Origin: JAGQTE01 sp964648005
GTDB lineage: Bacteria; Actinomycetota; Acidimicrobiia; Acidimicrobiales; Acidimicrobilacustridaceae
Assembly: GCA_964648005.1 (NCBI GenBank)
Contig: CAZYKR010000047.1
Coordinates: 1-19,804, forward strand
DNA length: 19,804 nucleotides
Direction: 5' to 3'
Position numbers and translations under genes: made by a program. A model generated the notes under the pieces. That model worked only from the letters and a program-made list of their open reading frames with translations. It was not told the origin of the DNA and made no database searches. Positions 7,390-14,345 of this stretch are shown piece by piece; the stretch's first letter is position 1; each line of letters starts with the position of its first letter.

Positions 7390-8895
7390 TCAGAACAGCG
7401 AGTCGCCGGTGGCGATCACGACGGTCTTCGATTCGAGGAAGGCGTCGATCCCCTCCCGGCCGCCCTCGCGCCCCACGCCGGAGGTCTTCATGCCACCGAA
7501 CGGGGCGTTGGGCATGACGGTGTACCCGTTCACCCCGAAGGTGCCGCTGCGCACCGCCTGGGCGACCCGGATCGCTCGCTTCACGTCGTTCGTCTGCACC
7601 GAGGCGCCGAGGCCGTAGTCGGTGGCGTTGGCGAGGCGGATGGCCTCGTCCTCGTCGTGGAACGGGATCATGGCGAGCACCGGTCCGAAGATCTCCTCCC
7701 GGGCGATCGTCATGGCGTTGTCCACGTCGGCGAAGAGCGTCGGATTGACGAAGTTGCCGGCTGCCAGGTCGCCGCCGGGCCGGTCGCCGCCGACGACGAG
7801 CCGTGCACCCTCGTCCCGACCATCGGCGATGAGCCCTTCGACGCGTGCCAGCTGTCGGCCGTTGATGATCGGCCCCGACGTGGTGCCGGGGTCGAACGGG
7901 TCGCCGAGGACGGACATGGCCGCCATGGCGGCGCAGGCGTCGATCATCTCGTCGTAGACGGTGTCCTGCACGAGCGCCCGCGTGTGGCACACGCAGCCCT
8001 GCCCGGACAGCCCCATCGACACCATGCCCATCAGGGCGGCGGCCGTCCCGCCGACGTCGACGTCGTCGAAGACGATGTTCGGGCTCTTGCCACCCAGCTC
8101 GAGCGAGACGCGGGCGATGCGCTCGGCAGCCGCGGCCATGACCCGAGACCCGACGGCACGCGAGCCGGTGAAGGTCACCTTGTCGACACCCGGGTGGGTG
8201 ATGATGGCCTCGCCGACCTCGGGACCGGTGCCGAGCACGAGGTTGACGACCCCCGGAGGCACCCCGGCCTCCACCAGCAGCTCGGTCATGCGCACCGCCG
8301 TCAGGCTGGCGTACTCCGACGGCTTGACCACGACGGTGCAGCCGGCGGCCAGCGCCGGCGCCACCTTCTGGGCGAACAGCATCAGCGGCGCGTTCCACGG
8401 GATGATCGCCCCGACCACGCCGACCGGCTCGCGCAGCGTGAGGAACAGGCCGTCGCCGCCGGTGTAGGTGGGGAGGGTGTCGCCGGTGATCTTGTCGACC
8501 CACCCGGCGTGGTGGTCGAAGGCGTCAGCGGCGAACTGGCTCGACACCTGGTAGATCGCCGAGAACGACACGGGCATGCCATTGTCGAGCGTCTGCAGTC
8601 GGTTGAGCTCGTCGCCGTGCGCCTCGAGCAGTGCCGCGCACCGCTGCAGCAGCAGCCGCCGGTCCCGGGCCTTCCAGCGCGGCCAGTCCGTCTCGTCGAA
8701 GGCGCGCCGGGCTGCGGCGACCGCCCGGTCGACGTCCGACGCCGTGCCGAGTGGGAACGACGTGACCACCTCGTTCGTCGCCGGGTGGATGTGGTCCCAC
8801 CGCTCGCCGGTGGCCTCGGACCAGGCGCCGTCGATGAGCTGGCGAGCCCCCGACACCCCCAGCGAGTCGCGATGCGGAAGCACGGTCATCGTCAT
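7390..8895 (-). CDS. NAD(P)-dependent aldehyde dehydrogenase (501 aa)
   Basis: ALDH superfamily enzyme oxidising aldehydes to carboxylates in the cytoplasm, of normal family length. Visible motifs: PWNAPL with Asn168, KPSEYA with Lys191 for cofactor binding, FTGSRAVG (GSxxxG NAD loop), general-base Glu266 in LELGGKS, nucleophile Cys301 in SGQGC, and EEIFGPV near 400-406. A second Cys (303) follows two residues after the nucleophile. I chose the ATG at 8895. A GTG at 8913 is in frame but lies inside a strong palindromic operator. There is no Shine-Dalgarno, and TAGGTT ends 8 nt before the ATG, which suggests a leaderless transcript. The operator shared with the SDR, MaoC and acyl-CoA dehydrogenase genes suggests it handles aldehydes from fatty acid, alcohol or sterol degradation. 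The exact substrate is not predictable. Confidence 0.93.
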   Translation of the reverse strand: MTMTVLPHRDSLGVSGARQLIDGAWSEATGERWDHIHPATNEVVTSFPLGTASDVDRAVAAARRAFDETDWPRWKARDRRLLLQRCAALLEAHGDELNRLQTLDNGMPVSFSAIYQVSSQFAADAFDHHAGWVDKITGDTLPTYTGGDGLFLTLREPVGVVGAIIPWNAPLMLFAQKVAPALAAGCTVVVKPSEYASLTAVRMTELLVEAGVPPGVVNLVLGTGPEVGEAIITHPGVDKVTFTGSRAVGSRVMAAAAERIARVSLELGGKSPNIVFDDVDVGGTAAALMGMVSMGLSGQGCVCHTRALVQDTVYDEMIDACAAMAAMSVLGDPFDPGTTSGPIINGRQLARVEGLIADGRDEGARLVVGGDRPGGDLAAGNFVNPTLFADVDNAMTIAREEIFGPVLAMIPFHDEDEAIRLANATDYGLGASVQTNDVKRAIRVAQAVRSGTFGVNGYTVMPNAPFGGMKTSGVGREGGREGIDAFLESKTVVIATGDSLF

Positions 8896-8903
8896 GGGCG
8901 CGA

Positions 8904-8909
8904 AACCTA
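8904..8909 (-). promoter_or_regulatory. Predicted -10 element of the aldehyde dehydrogenase gene
   Basis: TAGGTT on the minus strand ends 8 nt before the ATG at 8895. It lies within the left flank of the operator palindrome, so a bound repressor would block RNA polymerase directly. No clear -35 is present. Confidence 0.35.
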
Positions 8910-8921
8910 ACACGCGTGTCA
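8908..8921. promoter_or_regulatory. Shared operator, copy 2 (TAACACGCGTGTCA)
   Basis: The 14-bp core is the centre of a 24-bp near-perfect palindrome (8903-8926) with only one mismatched pair, including AAACCT / AGGTTT flanks. It is immediately upstream of the aldehyde dehydrogenase start. It is the best-preserved of the four related sites. Confidence 0.7.
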
Positions 8922-8973
8922 GGTTTTCGGTCGGGCCTCCCGGCTGACTCGGCGCGCCCGGTGCCGGGAACGA

Positions 8974-9010
8974 CTGGTGCCGGGCGCTTGCGTCGCGCGC
9001 CCGGCACCAG
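8974..9010 (-). terminator. Strong 14-bp hairpin downstream of the MaoC gene
   Basis: CTGGTGCCGGGCGC (8974-8987) and its exact reverse complement (8997-9010) form a perfect 14-bp stem with a 9-nt loop, located 43 nt beyond the MaoC stop. No U-tract follows on the minus strand. Probably a transcription terminator or barrier insulating the aldehyde dehydrogenase promoter from MaoC read-through. Confidence 0.55.
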
Positions 9011-9013
9011 CCG

Positions 9014-9033
9014 TCTGCGGCCGAAGCCGCAGA
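9014..9033 (-). terminator. Second hairpin between MaoC and aldehyde dehydrogenase genes
   Basis: TCTGCGGC-CGAA-GCCGCAGA gives a perfect 8-bp stem closed by a four-base loop, 19 nt after the MaoC stop and 3 nt from the larger hairpin. The two hairpins lie in tandem and probably act together as a 3'-end structure. Confidence 0.5.
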
Positions 9034-9052
9034 TCCCCCATCTCCCGCGAGC

Positions 9053-9466
9053 TCAGGCGGCGGTCGCCACCGCCGTTCCCTCGACCTTGACCTCGCCGTC
9101 GGCGTTGGCCAGACGCACGGTCAGCTCGACGACCTGCTCCCCGTCGTCGGCACGCTTGTCCGCCACGACGACCGACGTGGTCAGCTCCTCCCCCGGCCAG
9201 GTCTGCTTGGTGAATCGCACCTGGTAGGAGCGGAGGTTCTCGACGCCGACGTAGTCGGTGATCGCCTTGCCCAGCAGACCCATCGACAACATGCCGTGCC
9301 CGAAGACGCTCGGCAGGCCTGCCGCCTGGGCCGCCACCTCGTCGTGGTGCATGGGGTTGAAGTCCCCCGACGCGCCGGCGTACTTGACGAGGTCGGTGCG
9401 CGTCAGCGCATGCGTGATCGACGGTGCTTCGTCGCCCACCTGCACGTCGTCGTACTGCAGTGCCAT
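9053..9466 (-). CDS. MaoC-like (R)-specific enoyl-CoA hydratase (137 aa)
   Basis: Single hot-dog-fold hydratase that adds water to trans-2-enoyl-CoA. The hydratase-2 signature is clear: YAGASGDFNPMHHDEVAA, with catalytic Asp35 and His40, then FGHGMLSMG. Length matches single-domain MaoC proteins; some actinobacterial ones act as heterodimers, but no second MaoC subunit is here. The ATG at 9466 is preferred because GGCGAGG lies 5-7 nt upstream and the N-terminus MALQYDDVQVGDE fits the family. An in-frame ATG at 9505 would add 13 atypical residues and overlaps the predicted -10. A promoter (9504-9531) overlaps a shared operator at 9517-9530, tying this gene to the SDR, aldehyde dehydrogenase and acyl-CoA dehydrogenase genes. 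A role in fatty-acid or sterol side-chain beta-oxidation is inferred. Confidence 0.9.
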   Translation of the reverse strand: MALQYDDVQVGDEAPSITHALTRTDLVKYAGASGDFNPMHHDEVAAQAAGLPSVFGHGMLSMGLLGKAITDYVGVENLRSYQVRFTKQTWPGEELTTSVVVADKRADDGEQVVELTVRLANADGEVKVEGTAVATAA

Positions 9467-9503
9467 GTCGCCTCGCCGTCGGTCGTCGATCGCTGCGCCG
9501 GGC

Positions 9504-9531
9504 ATGGTATCCCACCTGACACGTGCGTCAA
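9504..9531 (-). promoter_or_regulatory. Predicted promoter of the MaoC gene
   Basis: On the minus strand TTGACG (9526-9531) and TACCAT (9504-9509) are separated by 16 nt. The predicted start of transcription, near 9497, leaves a leader of about 30 nt with a Shine-Dalgarno for the ATG at 9466. Confidence 0.5.
9517..9530. promoter_or_regulatory. Shared operator, copy 3 (TGACACGTGCGTCA)
   Basis: Matches TGACRY-N2-RYGTCA with a CC flank on the left. It covers the -35 and half of the spacer of the predicted MaoC promoter. Part of the four-copy set at 505, 8908, 9517 and 13424. Confidence 0.6.
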
Positions 9532-9601
9532 CTTTGGCCGGCCGGAAGGTGCGTTGCCGCCCGGGGCACGAGCGGACGTGACCGATGCGACGCCGCGGGA
9601 C

Positions 9602-9631
9602 CTGACCCGGCGCCGGCCGCGTCCCTACACT
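9602..9631 (+). promoter_or_regulatory. Predicted promoter of the adenylate cyclase gene
   Basis: CTGACC (9602-9607) and TACACT (9626-9631) are 18 nt apart. The -10 ends 9 nt before the ATG at 9641, so the transcript would be leaderless or nearly so; no Shine-Dalgarno is seen. Confidence 0.5.
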
Positions 9632-9640
9632 CGGCGGTCG

Positions 9641-11197
9641 ATGGGTGACGGCGCCGTCGAACGGTACCCCCGGCCGCTACAGGCACGCGCCGCGGTGCGT
9701 GGAGTGATCCTGTTGGATCTGCTGGCGAACGCCGCCGGCGCCGCCGTGGTCGTCGTGTACCTGAAGCTGGTCGCCCCCTCCCAGCTGGCAGACGAGCAGC
9801 AGCTCGGCTTGAACCTGGCCGTGTTCGCGCTGTTCGTGGCCGTCACCGTCGCCGTGGCAGCGCCCATCAACGCGCACCTCCTCCACAAGGCCTTGGAGTG
9901 GGTCCGGGAGGGACGAGCGCCCACCACCCAGGAGCGCATCGACACGGTCGGTCAGCCGCTCAAGCAGACCTTCTCGGCCTTCATCGGCTGGATGGGCGCG
10001 GCCGTCGTGTTCGGCGCGCTCAACGACGACGTGTGGCGCATCGCCGTCGGCATCGCGCTCGCCGGCCTCGTCACCTGCGCGCTGCTCTACGCCTTGCTGG
10101 AGCGCCACTTCCGGCCGATCGTGGCGCTCGCCCTGGCCGGCGCCACGCTGCCCCGGTGGCGGCGCGAGATCACGACGCGCATCATGCTGGCGTGGTGGAT
10201 CGGCTCGGCGGTGCCACTGCTCGCCGTCGGCCTGGCCCCCTGGACCATCGAGGACGCATCGACCGACACCGGCCGCCGCCTGAGCCTGGTGGTGATCGGC
10301 TGCGTCTTCGCCGGCGGCATCGTCATGCGTGCCGCCGCCGGTGCCGTCTCGGCCCCGGTCACGGAGGTGGCGTTGGCCCTCGAGCAGGTCGAGGACGGGA
10401 ACCTCGACGTGTCGGTCGACATCACCAACGTCGGCGAGCTCGGACGCCTGCAGGTCGGGTTCAACAACATGGTCGATGGCCTGCGGGAGCGGGCGCGCCT
10501 CGCCGACCTGTTCGGCCGGCAGGTCGGCATCGACGTCGCCCAGCGGGCGCTCGAGGCAGGTGCCGTCGAGCTCGGCGGGTCCGAGCGCGAGATCACGGCC
10601 CTCTTCGTCGACCTGGAGGGCTTCACCGCCTTCACCGAGCAGCACTCACCCAGCGAGGTCGTCGCCGAGCTGAACGCCTTCTTCGAGGTCGTGATCCGTG
10701 TGGTGATGGCCGAGGGCGGTTGGGTGAACAAGTTCGAGGGCGACGCCGCGCTGTGCATCTTCGGTGCCCCGGTCCCGCTGGAGGCCCACGCCGCGCACGC
10801 CCTGCGCGCCGCCGCCGCCATCCCCGCCGAGGTGGCCAAGCTGCCCGAGGCACCGAGCGTCGGCATCGGCGTGGCCACGGGTCGGGTGGTCGCCGGCAAC
10901 GTCGGCACGACCGATCGCTACGAGTACACGGTCGTGGGCGACGCCGTGAACGTGGCGTCGCGCCTCACCGAGATGGCCAAGGGTCGGACGACGTCGGTGC
11001 TGACGTCCGAGGACACCATCCGCATCGCCGGGGACGGCGCCGTCGGTTGGCGTCCGGCCGGCACGGTCAAGGTCCGCGGCCGCGCCCGGCCGATCCGCAT
11101 CTTCGAACCGGAGGCCGACGGCGCTCCGGCGATCGAGGACGCCGGGCGCTCAGCCGAGGAGGAGCCCGGCGAGGCGGTCGTGGTGCCAGGTGGCTGA
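9641..11197 (+). CDS. Membrane class III adenylate cyclase with HAMP domain (518 aa)
   Basis: Makes cAMP from ATP at the inner face of the membrane. About six hydrophobic segments (near 22-41, 58-77, 110-127, 131-153, 181-200, 214-236) are followed by HAMP (about 237-290) and a cyclase homology domain (about 315-480). The order matches the mycobacterial Rv1318c/Rv3645 group. Metal-binding Asp324 (FVDLEGFT) and Asp368 (KFEGDA), adenine-selecting Lys364 and Thr430, and transition-state Asn437 and Arg441 (VGDAVNVASRL) are all present, so it should be active as a homodimer. The ATG at 9641 is preferred over upstream in-frame starts because a -10 ends 9 nt before it and the hydrophobic region follows. 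The last 48 nt overlap the convergent acyl-CoA dehydrogenase gene. The acidic C-terminal tail after 488 is not conserved cyclase sequence. Confidence 0.93.
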   Translation: MGDGAVERYPRPLQARAAVRGVILLDLLANAAGAAVVVVYLKLVAPSQLADEQQLGLNLAVFALFVAVTVAVAAPINAHLLHKALEWVREGRAPTTQERIDTVGQPLKQTFSAFIGWMGAAVVFGALNDDVWRIAVGIALAGLVTCALLYALLERHFRPIVALALAGATLPRWRREITTRIMLAWWIGSAVPLLAVGLAPWTIEDASTDTGRRLSLVVIGCVFAGGIVMRAAAGAVSAPVTEVALALEQVEDGNLDVSVDITNVGELGRLQVGFNNMVDGLRERARLADLFGRQVGIDVAQRALEAGAVELGGSEREITALFVDLEGFTAFTEQHSPSEVVAELNAFFEVVIRVVMAEGGWVNKFEGDAALCIFGAPVPLEAHAAHALRAAAAIPAEVAKLPEAPSVGIGVATGRVVAGNVGTTDRYEYTVVGDAVNVASRLTEMAKGRTTSVLTSEDTIRIAGDGAVGWRPAGTVKVRGRARPIRIFEPEADGAPAIEDAGRSAEEEPGEAVVVPGG

Positions 11198-12193
11198 GCC
11201 CAGCAGGTAATCGCCGGCGTAGGCGCGCCGCAGGTACAGGTGCAGGTCGTGCTCCCACGTGTAGCCGATGCCCCCGTGCACCTGGAGCCCGTCCCGGGCG
11301 GCATGGCGGGCGGCGCGCCCGGCCGCCGCCTTGGCCACGTGCACCAGGCGATGGCGCTCGGGAACCTCGGCGTCGGTCGCCATGGCGGCGGCGTACACGG
11401 CGGCCGTGGCGCGCTCGACGTCGAGCGCCATGTCGACCAGCTTGAACTGCAGACCTTGGAACGCACCGATCGGTCGATCGAACTGGACGCGCTCGCCGGC
11501 GTAGGCGACCGACGTGTCGAGCAGCCACCGTGCCACGCCGACCAGTTCGGCGGCCACCACCACCGTGGCTCGGTCGATGACGCGCTGCACCGCCGCGCGC
11601 GGCACCTCGACGACCGGGTGGTCGCCGGCGAAGGCGTCGGCGGGCACCTCGATCTCGAACGCCCGACGCGTCGTGTCGAGGGTCTCGACCAATCGTGGTG
11701 CGATCGCCGCCGCGTCGACGAGGGCGACGCGCGCCGAGTCCGGCCCGGCAGCGGCGACGATCGCCACGGTGTCGACGCGGTCGGCTTCCAGGACCCAGGT
11801 GCGCAGCGGGCCATCGACCAGGCGACCGGCGTCCCACACGCCGTCGCCGCCGGCCAGCGCCACCGTGCCGGACCGCGTCCCGGCAGCGACGGCGGCGGCG
11901 ACGTCGGCCCAGGGCGTGCCGGCCTCGTCCACCAGCGGCGCGAACAGCGCCGCCGTCGGCACGAACGCGCCGGGGGCGAGGACCCGGCCCAGCTCCTCGG
12001 CGAACAGGGCGAGGTCCACCAGCGGTCCGGTGCCGAGCGCCACCCAGTCGCGCAGGTGCGCCTGCCACAGGGCATCGGCGACGGTGGGATCGTCGGCGTG
12101 GGCCCGCACCAGCGCCGGAGGGCACTCCTTGGTGGCCAGCGCCCGAGCCGTGTCGCGCAGCAGCTCCTGCTCGTCGGTCAGCGTGAAGTCCAT
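11150..12193 (-). CDS. Acyl-CoA dehydrogenase, small/short subunit type (347 aa)
   Basis: FAD-dependent acyl-CoA dehydrogenase fold, shorter than the usual 380-400 residues and less conserved in its middle domain, as in the partner subunits of actinobacterial heteromeric enzymes (for example FadE27/FadE29-like ChsE subunits). The C-terminal helical domain is well kept: YAGERVQFDRPIGAFQGLQFKLVDMA (about 231-256 region) and VHGGIGYTWEHDLHLYLRRA (306-324 region), with Glu314 at the usual catalytic-base position of this group. The ATG at 12193 has GAGGGAG upstream. It starts 34 nt after the stop of the larger dehydrogenase gene and is surely co-transcribed with it; the two probably form an alpha2beta2 complex. 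Mycobacterial relatives act on sterol side chains, but the substrate here is unknown. Its 3' end overlaps the convergent cyclase gene by 48 nt. Confidence 0.9.
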   Translation of the reverse strand: MDFTLTDEQELLRDTARALATKECPPALVRAHADDPTVADALWQAHLRDWVALGTGPLVDLALFAEELGRVLAPGAFVPTAALFAPLVDEAGTPWADVAAAVAAGTRSGTVALAGGDGVWDAGRLVDGPLRTWVLEADRVDTVAIVAAAGPDSARVALVDAAAIAPRLVETLDTTRRAFEIEVPADAFAGDHPVVEVPRAAVQRVIDRATVVVAAELVGVARWLLDTSVAYAGERVQFDRPIGAFQGLQFKLVDMALDVERATAAVYAAAMATDAEVPERHRLVHVAKAAAGRAARHAARDGLQVHGGIGYTWEHDLHLYLRRAYAGDYLLGSATWHHDRLAGLLLG

Positions 12194-12227
12194 GGCTGCT
12201 CCCTCACGGTTCCCTCCACGTCGTGCC

Positions 12228-13397
12228 TCACGACCGCGGCAGGCCGAGGACGCGGGTCGCAACGACGTTGCGCTGGATCTCCGAGGTGCCGCCACCGATG
12301 GTGCCGGCCAACGCCACGAAGAACCCCTTCCACCACCTGCCATCCTCTTCGGCACGGGCCGGGTCGACCACGGCGCCCCCGGGGCCACACAGGTCCATCC
12401 CCAGCTCGAAGAGCTGCTTGCGCAGCTCGGACGTGGCCAGCTTCATGAACGAGTGCTCCGGAGCGGATGAGCCCTGGGCGAACCCGGCGAACCCCTTGTA
12501 GCCGAGCGAGCGCAGCGAGCTGACCTGCTCGTAGGCCTCACCCAGCCGGCGCCGCACGACCGGATCGGTGTCGAGGCCACGCCGGCGGGCCAGGGCGACG
12601 AGCCCCTCGAGGGCCCGGTGGGCGCCGAACACGCCCTCGACCCACAGCCCACCTCGCTCGTGCGCCAACGAGCCCATCGTGATGCGCCAGCCGTTGTTGC
12701 GCTCCCCGACCAGGTTGGCCTTGGGCACGACGACGTCGTCGAAGAACACCTCGGCGAACTCGATGGCCCCGGTGATGTGGCGCAGCGGCCGCACCTCGAT
12801 GCCGGGGCTCGCCATGTCGATCAGCAGCACGGAGATGCCCTTGTGCTTGGGCGCCTCGGGATCGGTGCGCACGTAGCAGAAGCACATGTCGGCGAACGGC
12901 GCGTACGACGTCCACACCTTCTGCCCGGTCACGACGAAGCTGTCGCCGTCGTCGACGGCGCGGGTGGCCAGCGCCGCCAGGTCGGAACCGGCATCGGGCT
13001 CGGACATCCCGACGCACCAGACCGTGTCGCCGCGGATGGCGGCGGGCGCCAGGGCCCGCTGCGCCTCGTCGCCGAACTCGAGCAGCGAGGGCCCGACGAT
13101 GGCGTAGCCCCCGAAGTGCACCGACCGGACGATGCCCTGGTCGGCGAGCTCCTCGAGGTACAGCAGCGTCTGGGTGGGCGTGGCGTGGCGTCCGCCCAGC
13201 TCCGGCGGGTAGGCCGGGATCATCCATCCGTGGTCGAACAACGTCGCCTGCCAGGCACGAGCCCAGTCCGGCACGCCGTCGACGCCCTCACCCATGAAGT
13301 CCTTGCCCCGCCGCGCCTCGGGCGGGCAGTGCTCGTCCAGGAAGGCTCGCAGATCGCGGCGGAACGCCTCGTCCTCGTCGCTCCAGCTCAGCTGCAC
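12228..13397 (-). CDS. Acyl-CoA dehydrogenase, large subunit type (389 aa)
   Basis: Full-length FAD-dependent acyl-CoA dehydrogenase, introducing the alpha-beta double bond in acyl-CoA. Visible: N-terminal helical domain, GMSEPDAGSDLAAL (130-143) and GQKVWTSYA (158-166) of the FAD/substrate beta-domain, and the C-terminal GTIGGGTSEIQRNVVATRVLGLPR, which contacts FAD. The position corresponding to the Glu base of heteromeric partners is not obvious here, which fits a split active site shared with the downstream small subunit. The start is a GTG at 13397 with GGAGGGGAG about 10 nt upstream, a slightly long spacing. It is divergent from the crotonase gene, and the 14-bp shared operator lies 26 nt upstream. 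First gene of a two-gene operon. Confidence 0.92.
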   Translation of the reverse strand: MQLSWSDEDEAFRRDLRAFLDEHCPPEARRGKDFMGEGVDGVPDWARAWQATLFDHGWMIPAYPPELGGRHATPTQTLLYLEELADQGIVRSVHFGGYAIVGPSLLEFGDEAQRALAPAAIRGDTVWCVGMSEPDAGSDLAALATRAVDDGDSFVVTGQKVWTSYAPFADMCFCYVRTDPEAPKHKGISVLLIDMASPGIEVRPLRHITGAIEFAEVFFDDVVVPKANLVGERNNGWRITMGSLAHERGGLWVEGVFGAHRALEGLVALARRRGLDTDPVVRRRLGEAYEQVSSLRSLGYKGFAGFAQGSSAPEHSFMKLATSELRKQLFELGMDLCGPGGAVVDPARAEEDGRWWKGFFVALAGTIGGGTSEIQRNVVATRVLGLPRS

Positions 13398-13422
13398 CGC
13401 TCGGTCGCTCCCCTCCGCAAAC

Positions 13423-13451
13423 CTGACGTGAGCGTCACCTTACGGTATGGT
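13423..13451 (+). promoter_or_regulatory. Predicted promoter of the crotonase-family gene
   Basis: CTGACG (13423-13428) and TATGGT (13446-13451) are exactly 17 nt apart. Transcription would start near 13458, leaving a leader of about 27 nt that carries AGGAGG at 13473-13478. The -35 lies inside the shared operator. Confidence 0.55.
13424..13437. promoter_or_regulatory. Shared operator, copy 4 (TGACGTGAGCGTCA)
   Basis: Fits TGACRY-N2-RYGTCA with CC on the left and CC on the right flank. It sits in the divergent intergenic region of the acyl-CoA dehydrogenase operon and the crotonase gene, where one bound dimer could control both directions. Confidence 0.62.
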
Positions 13452-13484
13452 CCCGCGCCGCCGCCACCGACCAGGAGGAGCGCC

Positions 13485-14327
13485 ATGGCCGAGGACCGAC
13501 CCATCGCCCCGGTGACCGAACGGGTGACCTACACCGTCGACGGCGGCGTGGCCCACATCACCATCGCCGCACCCGAGCAGGGCAACTCGCTGGCCTGGGA
13601 CATGCGCGACCGCATCGGCGACCTGCTCGAGGAGGCGTCGGCCGATCTGGCGGTCCGCGCCGTGGTGCTGCGCGGTGCCGGCGAACGCCACTTCTGCACC
13701 GGCGCCAACCTGGGCGGCCCACGACCGGCACCGGCGACGCGTCCGTCCGGCGCGCCCGATCGGGCCGTGGGCGACGCCGCCCGCCTCATCCGCCGCGGAT
13801 GGCAGCGCCTCGTCGGTGCCGTCCTCGACTGCGAGAAGCCGGTGGTCGCCGCGGTCAACGGCGCGGCGGCCGGCGGGGGCGCACAGCTGGCCATCGCCTG
13901 CGACTTCGTCGTCATGGCCGAGCACGCCCGCATCATCGAGGTGTTCGTCCGCCGCGGGATCATGCCCGACGCGGGCGGCGCCTACCTGTTGCCGCGCGCC
14001 GTCGGGCTGCACAAGGCCAAAGAGCTCCTGCTCCTCGGTGATGACCTGTCGGCGGCCGACGCCCACCGGCTCGGGGTGGCGATGCAAGTGGTGCCTGGTG
14101 ACGAGCTCGACGGCGCCGTCGCCGCTCTGACCGATCGGCTCTGCTCCCTGCCCACGAAGGCGTTGGCGATGACCAAGTGGCTGTGCAACCGCTCGTTCGA
14201 GTCGAGTCGCGCCACCGCCTTCGACGAGGAGGCGTTTGCGCAGGAGCTGGTCAACGGGTCGACGGATGCACGCGAGGGCATGACTGCCTTCATGGAGCGG
14301 CGGGATCCGACGTTCTCCGGCTGGTGA
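13485..14327 (+). CDS. Enoyl-CoA hydratase/isomerase (crotonase) family protein (280 aa)
   Basis: Crotonase-fold enzyme acting on acyl-CoA esters. The oxyanion-hole segments are present (HFCTGANL about 69-76, and NGAAAGGGAQLAIACD 125-140). Aligning GIMPDAGG with the GTIPGAGG of rat crotonase, the residue equivalent to Glu144 is Phe154, whereas the Glu164 equivalent (Glu180) is retained and Asp162 stands where PaaG-type isomerases have their catalytic Asp. This favours an isomerase or atypical reaction over classical hydration. There is a Pro/Ala-rich insert near 79-92. The ATG at 13485 has AGGAGG 6 nt upstream; the frame is open far upstream only through GC bias. It is divergent from the acyl-CoA dehydrogenase operon and shares its operator, so a role in the same beta-oxidation-like pathway is likely. 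Confidence 0.9.
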   Translation: MAEDRPIAPVTERVTYTVDGGVAHITIAAPEQGNSLAWDMRDRIGDLLEEASADLAVRAVVLRGAGERHFCTGANLGGPRPAPATRPSGAPDRAVGDAARLIRRGWQRLVGAVLDCEKPVVAAVNGAAAGGGAQLAIACDFVVMAEHARIIEVFVRRGIMPDAGGAYLLPRAVGLHKAKELLLLGDDLSAADAHRLGVAMQVVPGDELDGAVAALTDRLCSLPTKALAMTKWLCNRSFESSRATAFDEEAFAQELVNGSTDAREGMTAFMERRDPTFSGW

Positions 14328-14345
14328 CGCTCAGCCCAGGGGCGA

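Noticed and set aside
7304..8503. Possible N-terminal extension of the GGDEF-EAL protein through the aldehyde dehydrogenase gene
   Set aside because: The frame is open but overlaps the real aldehyde dehydrogenase on the same strand in another frame. The ATG at 7303 has GGAGG and begins just before the PAS domain.
9467..9505. MaoC start at the ATG 9505
   Set aside because: It lies in the predicted -10 (TACCAT) and would add 13 untypical residues. The ATG at 9466 has a Shine-Dalgarno and the family-typical N-terminus.
12618..13484. Large N-terminal extension of the crotonase gene
   Set aside because: The frame is open upstream only because of GC bias over the acyl-CoA dehydrogenase gene. AGGAGG and the domain start both point to the ATG at 13485.
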